Position numbers and translations under genes: made by a program | NCBI GenBank assembly: GCA_933228895.1 | Contig: OW121847.1 | Location: 86,593,656 to 86,657,655 of the forward strand | Source of the DNA: Platycnemis pennipes | Lineage: Eukaryota > Arthropoda > Insecta > Odonata > Platycnemididae | Reading direction: 5' to 3' | DNA: 64,000 nucleotides | Shown here: piece by piece, positions 1 to 7,406 of the stretch | How positions within the stretch are numbered: the stretch's first letter is position 1 | Layout: the number at the start of each line of letters is the position of its first letter | The notes under the pieces: model-generated | The model's database searches: none | Seen by the model: the letters and a program-made list of their open reading frames with translations, nothing else | What the model was told of the DNA's origin: nothing

Positions 1-35
1 ACTTAAAAGAGTTTTGTGACCGCCACCTAGCGGAT

Positions 36-1550
36 ATGGATCGTCCCATCTCAGTCACTGAAAGTGATGTGAAGAAGGCCTTCTCTGGCAAGAAGAACTT
101 CACTGCTCCAGGAATGGACGCAGTGAATAACTTAGGGTGGAAAAAGTTCCCTTCCCCACACAAACAACTTGCCAGAATCTTCACATCATTCCTCTCAGGG
201 ATGGAGCCAATTCTGTCCTGGCTGACTGAGGGGTGAACGATTGTAATGCCGAAAAAGGGAGACTTGTCCGATGCCTCTCATAAGCTGATTATAGCCATGC
301 TGAGGTATATGAAAGTCCACCCTGAGGTTTTGTCCTGCATCAAACGCCTGTTACCACTGTGGAAGACATGTTTCGTCATACCATCTGGCAAGAAGACCAT
401 CTACACGGATTTGGTAACATACCTCCGTGGCTTTTTTCAAGGTGATAGCCTTAGTCCCCTTCTGTTCTGTTTATCTCTCCCCCCACTGTCCGTTCAGTTG
501 AGACGAGGTAGGGGATATATGTGTGGGTGTCCCATCTAAAAGAGAGCATAAGGTCACCCATCTTTTCTATATGGATGACCTGAAGCTTTATGCTTCAAGC
601 GCAAAAGACCTGCGCTTGGCGTTGGACACTGTTCACAGTTACAGTGAGGATATAGGGATGGAATTCGGATTGGACAAGTGTGCGACCATCCATCTGGCGA
701 AAGGAAAGATTTCGGAAGACCAGGAAGATGTGCAGCTCATTGATGGAAATGCTATTCGTCATCTTGATGATGATGAAGCATATGAATATCTCGGCGTGCC
801 CCAGCGCCAGTTGCAGGAGGTGAGAGCAGTGAAGAAAAAGGCTTACAGCGAAATACAGGTAGACTCTCAGGCGAATTTGGAGCTCTGACCTGTCTGGCAA
901 GAACAAGGTTCTTGCGACCAACATCTTCGCAGGGATTCGTGCTCGTGTGCCAAGGTGGTGTCATCAACACCCTAGTGTACCATCGCCTCACCTTTGGGGC
1001 AAACAGGACGGACACGAGATGCAGAGCGTGGCGAAGGCAGCTGGAGACTTTAGGTCATCTACTCGGCACGACTCGGCTCTGCGGTTGTTGTACTACCACC
1101 TAAGACTCCATTACGGCATAGACGCGAATCCGGTGCTGCCTTATGCCCCAGGAGACATCGAGTCTGTCATGGAGAACGATAAATGTAAGATGGTGCAATT
1201 ATTCCTTCTCCACCACCAGGCAGATGGAGGCGACGATGCCTGATCTCGTTCTCCTCGACAATCTCTTGCATGCCATGTTCTTGATCGAGTTTTCGGCACC
1301 GGCCGAAATGAACATAGCAGCGAAGGTGATAGAAAGAAGGACTAAATGTCAAGATCTGCTGTGTGAAGTCTGGCAAATGTACGCAGGCTACTCTGTGAAA
1401 CTGGTAGTCCTCATCGTGGGCGTGCTTGGTGGTTTCAAGAGCTCACTGGTTGAGAATCTCAAGTGCATCCCAGCACATGCCTGCTTCGTGCACATGACTC
1501 TAATGCTGGGAAGTCACCTATCTGATGGTGGCCCACGTGGCTACCCTTAG
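36..1550 (+). pseudogene. Decayed non-LTR retrotransposon reverse transcriptase
   Basis: Successive open stretches in shifting frames read as one degraded LINE-type reverse transcriptase. An N-terminal palm-side motif (SGKKNFTAPGMDAV) comes first, then SWLTEG followed by a stop and PKKGDLSDAS, then RGFFQGDSLSPLLFC (motif B). The catalytic box FYMDDLKLYASS lies near 565-600. The 3' part (about 1310-1430) reads as a Cys/Trp-containing C-terminal segment typical of this group (VIERRTKCQDLLCEVWQMY). At least four frame changes and a stop at 235 make it non-functional. The 5' end lies outside the window. The clade resembles elements common in invertebrates with a DDLKLYA box, but I cannot assign it firmly. 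Confidence 0.85.
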
Positions 1551-1564
1551 GCACGACACCTCTC

Positions 1565-1615
1565 GAGTCTCCGGCAATTATGATGGCAGGGAAACCTTAT
1601 CCTAGCCGGAGACTC
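1565..1615 (+). repeat. Stem-loop just downstream of the RT relic
   Basis: GAGTCTCCGGC (1565-1575) and GCCGGAGACTC (1605-1615) are perfect 11-bp inverted repeats around a 29-nt loop, placed within 60 bases of the end of the RT coding relic. The position suits a 3'-UTR stem-loop of the retrotransposon, of the kind some LINE reverse transcriptases recognise. That role is inferred. Confidence 0.6.
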
Positions 1616-1620
1616 AAGAG

Positions 1621-2987
1621 GAGGAAGTTATGTTGTAGTAACTAATGAAATAAGTAAATAAATACATTGATGAAAATGTTAAAAATATAATATTGCAAAA
1701 AAATCAGGTAGAAATATCAGCACGGAAGAAATTCGCTCCCTGCATAAAAATAGTGTGGGAAGCACCTAGCGGTACCATATGGTACCACAGATATATTAAA
1801 CATTGTAACTTTTCATTGAAAATACATCTAAATCCAAACCATCTACTCTAGCTCATAGCTACATGTATAAAAAGTTTATATTACTTATAAAACTCGCATA
1901 GATAAGGAGAAGAATGGTTAAATTTAAAAAATCGGAATGTGTGCACGAAGATAATAGTTTTTTTGCTGTAATTGAAAATTCTCCTCTTTCAAACATCTGT
2001 ATGCACATTAATAGAGGTTTAATAGAAGCAAAATCTTCGTAATCATATACTTCAAAGTGAAAAAATTGATGTGAAATTTATAAAAATCAGAAGGAATGTA
2101 AAGAAATATAAATATAATTAACTTTAGGAATACACTACCGAATGGTACCACTAGGCGTTAACTGGTTAAGATCATCTTTTTTAAATCTACTGCAGTATGT
2201 ATTTACCAATAGCTCTCCCATCTGCCACTTCTGAAATGAGCAACATGCTTTAGTAGTGGGAAAGGGTTATCAGGAGATGTCTCAAGTCGAAGATGCTAGT
2301 ATGTTACCAGTGGTATGTCCACAACCCTTGAAGTGTATTGAAAGAATTTAAATTAAAGTTGGTGAGTGGGAGGCAGGTCTTCACCTTTGGGTGTCCATTA
2401 AATATGTGAGGCAATTTTTCGATCCCCACCCTCCGTCAGGGAGATGCCGTGAGATTTGGCTTGACACCCCCCCCCCCCCCCCCCCCACATTTCACGTGGG
2501 ATTTTTCTAAATGCATATTTTTAGTGTAAATATGTTAATCTGTGCTTGATTGCATTGGATTTATTAAATAAAACAATTTGCTTAATTATTTTTATTTAAG
2601 GCTATTAACAACATAGTCTAGAATCGCAGTGAGAAAATCGAACAATAAAATACTTGAATAGGAACTACTAAAATTTGTAAAAGAATACTCATTCTAATTC
2701 AGTCCATGGGGATTCGTGTGTAATTTCAAGAGTAACTACTGGAACCAACATGTCCATGTGATTTTCAGAAAATCATCTGCTACTTCAACTTCACTCTGAT
2801 TTAGCCACTCTAAACCATTGTCGCTTGCACACATAAGCTCAGTATCTTGACGTGTGACAATCCATGAGGGTCGCACTTCTAGCCCTGGTGCACTGTTGAT
2901 TGCACGCTGGTGCTCTGCAGCTCTTGTGATGGATGAAAAGTAGATACCTCATGTACCCAGTTTGTCAGAAAATAAATTGTGATACTT
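1621..2987. other. AT-rich stretch without recognisable gene
   Basis: I see no exon with good splice context. It holds a 20-base C homopolymer (2467-2486) preceded by TGAGATTTGGCTTGAC (2450-2465), which recurs at 3611-3626. On the minus strand 2736-2948 is an open frame of 70 codons with protein-like composition (for example RPSWIVTRQDTELMCASDNG) but no early Met and no family I recognise. It is probably intronic to the + strand gene ending at 4248. Confidence 0.5.
2467..2486 (+). repeat. Poly-C tract (C20)
   Basis: Twenty consecutive C residues. The flanking sequence is repeated about 1.1 kb downstream (3600-3640), where the tract is short and interrupted, so the two sites probably belong to one dispersed repeat. 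Confidence 0.95.
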
Positions 2988-2995
2988 GCCAAGAC

Positions 2996-3587
2996 TAGAG
3001 ATGGGTAAATTACTGTAATTTTCAATTGAGGTAAATTACAGTAATTTTCAATTGAGGTAAATTACCGTAATTTTCAACTGAGGTATATTACCGTAATTTT
3101 CAATTGAGGTATATTAATGTAATTTTCAATTGAGGTAAATTACCGTGGTAAATTACGGTAATTTTCGAAAATTACCGTAATTTTAAGTTTTGAGCTGCAA
3201 ATCCTTATCAGAGGACTCCAAACGAAATCAAATAGCATAGAGATATAAATGCTGACGTTTATATCAAACATATCGCGACATTTATCAATAATAACTCATT
3301 AAAAAATGTAAACAAAGTTGGCAGCAACACACAATTTCTTCTCTTTTGTCACACTATGAGAAATTTTCGTTCCAAAGCCATACCTCTGCGCAATGTGAAT
3401 TTGTTATTTTACTCTGAATTAATTGGAATTAATCATGGACACTGTGTAAAAAAAATCGTTTTAGCTTCTTAATTTATAATATTACCAATTCCAATGGTTT
3501 ATTCATGAGGAAGAAATTTTCTGAAAATTACTGTTTATTACGGTAAATTTCAGGGGTGTTGGTAATTTACCAAGTTGCCTATCTCTA
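2996..3587. mobile_element. hAT-type MITE, 592 bp, 8-bp TSD
   Basis: The element starts TAGAGATGGGTAAATTAC and ends with the imperfect inverse (GTAATTTACC ... CTATCTCTA). It is flanked by a perfect 8-bp direct repeat GCCAAGAC at 2988-2995 and 3588-3595. An 8-bp target duplication with TAGAGATGGG-like ends is what hAT-superfamily non-autonomous elements show. No transposase frame lies inside. Its left subterminal part is a 26-bp tandem array, and the interior is AT-rich. Confidence 0.8.
3015..3144 (+). repeat. Five-copy 26-bp tandem repeat inside the MITE
   Basis: Five head-to-tail copies of a 26-bp unit (GTAATTTTCAATTGAG plus GTAAATTACC) begin at 3015, 3041, 3067, 3093 and 3119 with one to three differences each. 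Inverted copies of the GTAATTTTC/GTAAATTAC halves follow to about 3185, so the array can also fold back. Subterminal repeats like this are typical transposase-binding arrays in hAT elements. Confidence 0.9.
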
Positions 3588-4162
3588 GCCAAGACCCCCA
3601 CTCCCCCACATGAGATTTGGCTTGACCCCCTCACGTAATTAATGGACTTTTAACTTGAGGGTAAGTACATGATCAAATCCACTGGTAGCAGTTATCTCCT
3701 GAAGACCCAAACAGTTCATTTTATCATCTCATTTGTTATGGAGGTGGATAAAAGCCCAAAATGTATTTATCCATTTACTTTGTTAAAGTTGTTTAATGCT
3801 GTTTATATTTGTATTATTGGTCAACAGTAATATAGCCAGTTGTCGAATGCATTATTTTCCTATGTTACCCTACACCATGTTATCCAATTTGCCATCATTG
3901 CCATATCATTTTCACTGTAAACGTTTACGTGAACTTTATTGATGGAGTACTCCCATTGCTGAAGTTTATTTTAATTGAAATAACATGAGCTTGTGAGAGT
4001 TCAGAAAGAGTATGAGCAATAAGAAATAAATTTTGCTTGCATTCTTTGGAAATAATGTGAATGGGAGACACTTTTTATTAGTCACACTTTACTGCACCAG
4101 TGGAATCTTGTTTTCTTATCGACAGAATCAAGTCCTAAAGTTTTTCTTCTCTATTATCTCAG
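3588..4162. other. Probable last intron of the upstream + strand gene
   Basis: AT-rich sequence with no supported exon. It ends in a pyrimidine-rich tract and the acceptor CTCAG at 4158-4162, which leads into the terminal exon. Confidence 0.4.
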
Positions 4163-4248
4163 CTGTCATGGATGTTATGGAAATGAAATTCCAGGCACAG
4201 CTGCAACTTCAAGAAGCTGCTGCCTCCGCTGCAGCTGCCAAGTCATGA
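4163..4248 (+). CDS. Terminal coding exon of an unidentified gene (partial)
   Basis: After a pyrimidine-rich tract and acceptor CTCAG, an open frame reads VMDVMEMKFQAQLQLQEAAA, continues SAAAAKS and stops (TGA 4246-4248). An AATAAA follows about 155 bases downstream. The composition (alternating Gln/Leu/Met and an Ala-rich end) suggests a helical or coiled-coil C-terminus. The rest of the gene would lie upstream, partly outside the window, so no function can be named. The frame continues upstream into the intron (first Met 4033), but that part is AT-rich and contains FFF/KFFF runs, so I treat it as intronic. The coding status is inferred from splice acceptor, stop and poly(A) signal together. 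Confidence 0.5.
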
Positions 4249-4401
4249 GGAAAATGGTTTTGAAAGGCGTTGGTGGATTTTATTTTCAATTAACATTACT
4301 AACTGCTAAGAAATGAAGTACTAATATACAATGACAGTTCATGTGAATGCCCTGCAATCTATCATGTGGAGTTTCCTGATTTTGGTATGCCAGTGGTGTG
4401 T

Positions 4402-4407
4402 AATAAA
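4402..4407 (+). terminator. Poly(A) signal AATAAA, upstream gene
   Basis: AATAAA at 4402-4407, 154 bases after the TGA at 4248, in an otherwise non-coding AT-rich stretch. It is the expected 3' end of the + strand gene that converges on NUDT17. Confidence 0.5.
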
Positions 4408-4762
4408 GTGAAATTTATCAGAAGCATTATGTTAATCGTAAGCTTGATTGTCTTGAAGTATTTATTGTGATACCTTTTTAATTTGTGATGTTGATGCACA
4501 ATATAATAACTTTGCTTATTTTCTCATAGTGTTCTTCATTTCTTTTCAAACACCCCAATTTCAATTAAGTGTATTCAGAGTTAAATACTATGAACTTAGT
4601 ATTTATGTAATTTTATGTCTGTTGAGTAAATGTTCAACTAGTTATGATTTCATACCCTTTATGAAATGAGTTTAAACAATCACATGCTCTGAGTAAAGAA
4701 TGAATACTGAGTAAGTACTTGAAATAAATGCCACCATCTCTCTTGAAAATATTAAGTAAACA

Positions 4763-4768
4763 TTTATT
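4763..4768 (-). terminator. Poly(A) signal overlapping the NUDT17 stop codon
   Basis: On the minus strand the stop codon TGA (4770-4768) runs directly into AATAAA, giving TGAATAAA. If used, the 3' UTR would be only about 20-30 nt. Further AT-rich sites lie downstream, so the actual cleavage site is uncertain. Confidence 0.45.
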
Positions 4769-5034
4769 CACATTTTACTTGGTGGTGGTGATCTACTGTT
4801 CACAATTTCCATCCACTTGGTTAGAGCCAACTGAGAGCCAGAGTACACTTTCCCTTCCCTCCAAAGTAAATGTGAAAACATTGATTTCAATTCTAAGGTG
4901 GCTGGCTGCAAGGAGCCATCATCTCTAGAGGTGAACGAATGATGTGTTCCTAGGTTTTCCTTGTTTCCCATTAACAAGAGACTCACAACTTCTGCCGTCA
5001 ACCAGGTGCAGGCCTGGACTTCTTCTGGATCCAA
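4768..5034 (-). CDS. NUDT17: NUDT17 exon 3 and stop
   Basis: Acceptor GTGCTTTCAG leads into LDPEEVQACTWLTAEVVSLL. The tail is Ser/Leu-rich and ends SPPPSKM-stop at 4768. The LDPxEV...W segment supports the NUDT17 assignment and the splice. Confidence 0.85.
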   Translation of the reverse strand: MDPEEVQACTWLTAEVVSLLLMGNKENLGTHHSFTSRDDGSLQPATLELKSMFSHLLWREGKVYSGSQLALTKWMEIVNSRSPPPSKM

Positions 5035-6486
5035 CTGAAAGCACACAAACAAAAGTGACAGACCACAAATCTTTCCATAGTCCTCAAGTAAATCATATGG
5101 CACTTTGGAAGCATAATGTTAGTGTTAAAGGTCAAAATGTGAAGATTTGTCTTTTCTTTCAGATGCCATGGCCATTACTAATGGTTCAACACAAGGCTTT
5201 CCACACTTTTTATCATCATTAGTTGGGCATTATACTATCATAAGTTTTCTGAGGGTAAGGCCTTGAGTTCAAAGAGGGTAGAAGTCTCTTTCAAGAAATA
5301 CATGAGTTGGAAAATCACGGGGTACAGAGTAAGGCCTCAGCACTTGAGTGTGTGTATGTAAGAGGCCACTTGTCTAAATGTATATTGAGGACTTTGAATC
5401 AAGTCCTACAAGTAAAATTACATCTTGATACAACATGTATATGAATTCATCAAGTTAGAGAATAGAATGCTTCAGGAGTGTAGTCATACCTAGAGTATTT
5501 TGGAATTTCAGAGGGAAGCAAATTGGCAGGACACAGCAGAAAGAGAAACAGCATCTATACTACAAACGTGTACCAAAGAACATTGGAGACTCGTGATAAA
5601 GTTAAATGCACCGTGAAAAAAAGTATAGGAGGCAAGGTTAATAAGGACACAAGTGACAAAAAGTATCTTTTAAGGTAGCATGGGGGTATGCCGAGAAGTC
5701 TTACTTAAGACAAGGTACATGAAACAAATTGTCTACCTTTATTTCCTTATGAATTTCCTGCCATGTTTTCTCCACCAGTGCATGAAGATAAACGACAACA
5801 TGATGCCTTCTTGGTAGACCAAAACCCAATAATACCGGGTAAACTGCTTCCCAAAGACATAAAACTTTTAAGGTGGTGGACGATTCATCTAGATGCACAC
5901 CTGTCTCTTCTTCTAGTTCCCGCAGGCCTGCTTTAATGAAAGTCTCATTCAAATCAACATGACCACCAGGAGGAACCCAGGCGTTGGGGTAGGTCCTCAG
6001 ATGGCTAGCTCTTCGTGTCATTAAAATTCTATTGTCCGATGATTCTAGCACAACTGCAACTCCAACGGCAACGCCTCTTTCCGTTATATCTTGATTTATG
6101 GTTGCCGAATCTTCCTCTCTAATATTAGCGAACGGACACTCGGCGGAGTGCTAGCAATATAAGAATACCAGAACAAAGTAAAGGCCATAACTTCGCGCTT
6201 GTTAAATTAGATTAAGTTCACATTCAGTTTTACCTACCTGAAGGACCACACTTGAATACGGTGATCCTTCATCAGTGCAAAGCTTACGTGCTGTTCCTGG
6301 AATAGGACCGCATATTGTTAACAAATTGTCTTCGAAAGAACAGTTCACTGACACAAAATGTTCCTTGGGTTCGAAATACCGAACAATACAGTCTAAAAAG
6401 GGGGCAGCCTTGGGTAAAGTGTCATTTCCAGTCGATTTTAAAGCCACACTAACTCTCGAGAGTGATTTAGTTATAGTCGATGCCAT
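4768..6486 (-). CDS. NUDT17: NUDT17-type Nudix hydrolase (3 exons, complete)
   Basis: Three exons join in phase 0: 6486-6238, 6150-5737 and 5034-4768 (83 + 138 + 88 codons plus stop, 309 aa). Human NUDT17 is similar in length (about 330 aa). Exon 2 carries the complete Nudix box GX5EX7REUXEEXGU, seen as GGHVDLNETF then REL-EEETGV, preceded by RRASHLRTYPNAWVPPGG. Upstream, ERGVAVGVAVVLESS is the first strand of the fold. Exon 3 contributes LDPEEVQACTWLTAE, a segment characteristic of NUDT17. The family hydrolyses nucleotide diphosphates linked to another moiety and is annotated as an m7GpppN-mRNA hydrolase by similarity. The box's Glu residues (REXXEE) bind the catalytic metal. The start is the ATG at 6486-6484 (MASTITKSLSRVSVAL). 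All splice sites are GT-AG. The gene is head-to-head with the cyclophilin gene and converges on the unidentified upstream gene. Confidence 0.9.
5035..5736 (-). other. NUDT17 intron 2 (702 bp)
   Basis: Phase-0 GT-AG intron. No repeat or open frame of note is visible. NUDT17 intron 1 (6151-6237) is only 87 bp. Confidence 0.8.
5737..6150 (-). CDS. NUDT17: NUDT17 exon 2 (Nudix box)
   Basis: Acceptor TTGCTAG precedes the exon at 6151. The frame opens HSAECPFANIREEDSATIN and runs through the Nudix box to QEIHKEIK. The donor AAAG|GTAGAC is at 5736-5735, phase 0 at both ends. HCPF-type Cys/His residues at the start match the spacing seen in NUDT17 proteins. Confidence 0.9.
6238..6486 (-). CDS. NUDT17: NUDT17 exon 1
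   Basis: Codes for residues 1-83, a Nudix N-terminal extension without the catalytic box. It ends CTTCAG|GTAGGT (donor GT at 6237-6236) after a whole codon. Reading through the donor would meet a stop at about 6202. Confidence 0.85.
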
Positions 6487-7114
6487 TGTCAACAAGCAAA
6501 ATTGACTTTCTTCCTGAAATTAGAATGATTTTTTCGCATCAGCCAAATTACTTGTGTGAAACTCCGTCGCTCAGTCATAACGTTTAAAACACCATTGAAA
6601 CCTTACCCATGGAATTATGCAGATTACGATTTTATCCACCGTCACCTCATTTCTGATCCTGATTTTTTACACCTATTTCCACTGCACTGTTGTATTCGTA
6701 TAATAGATATTACGCCACTCTCTCGATTCGTCATTCATTCCGCGTTTACTAACAGACGAAGATCGCTTAAACAGCGCACTTGGAGCGTGATAAGAAATCC
6801 AGCGGCCATGATGGTGAAGTGCGTACGTGATATAAATAAGTTGTCTGGAATTAGGAGAGCAGTGCGTAAAATTATATGAGCCTGTCTGATATTTGTGCCT
6901 AAGTTGAATTTTCGGCACAATTTATATATCATTATATTGTTAGAAGTGTATTGAAAAGGTGAGGTCTTATAATATTGTGGTAATGGTTACTGTTTGATAA
7001 CTAGATAGCTAGGAATGGAAGTGATTTTGATTGATAACATGCGCATCTTCGGTAGCCTCCTTTCGTTTTTACCGATAATCATTTTTCTTTCACTGTGATG
7101 ATTAGTTCAGCAAG
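6487..7114. promoter_or_regulatory. Shared divergent promoter region, NUDT17 / PPIG
   Basis: The two start codons face away from each other 628 bp apart, with no repeat or other gene between. TTAGTTCAG just before the cyclophilin ATG (acceptor-like CAG at 7108-7110) means an upstream 5'-UTR exon is possible. Open frames inside the interval (for example 6556-6879) have no recognisable content. I cannot see a defined TATA box. Confidence 0.6.
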
Positions 7115-7406
7115 ATGACTGTGACCAAAGCTCATCGCCCGCGGTGTTACTTTGACATTGAAATCGGTGGCCTTCCCATGGGGAGAATGGTATTTGAATT
7201 GTTTGCTGATATATGCCCGGTTACGTGTGAAAATTTTAGAGCACTTTGCACTGGAGAAAAAGGAATTGGAAAGACAACGGTTAAACCTCTACATTATAAG
7301 GGCATAATATTCCATCGTGTTGTCAAGGATTTCATGATTCAGGGTGGAGACTTTTCGGTGGGCAATGGTACCGGCGGGGAATCCATCTATGGAGGAACCT
7401 TTCATG
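7115..7406 (+). CDS. PPIG: PPIG exon 1 (start, catalytic core)
   Basis: Residues 1-97: start [19 protein letters not shown], then [15 protein letters not shown] with the catalytic R68/F73/M74/Q76, ending in GGTFH. The donor CATG|GTGAGG follows one base of the next codon. Confidence 0.93.

Noticed and set aside
2092..2110. GGAATGTAAAGAAATAT resembles mature miR-1
   Set aside because: Two or more mismatches in the 3' half, and no complementary arm within 100 bases upstream or downstream, so no precursor hairpin. Chance similarity in AT-rich DNA.
6556..6879. 107-codon frame between NUDT17 and PPIG
   Set aside because: No recognisable domain, overlapping open frames on the other strand, and it sits in the shared promoter interval.
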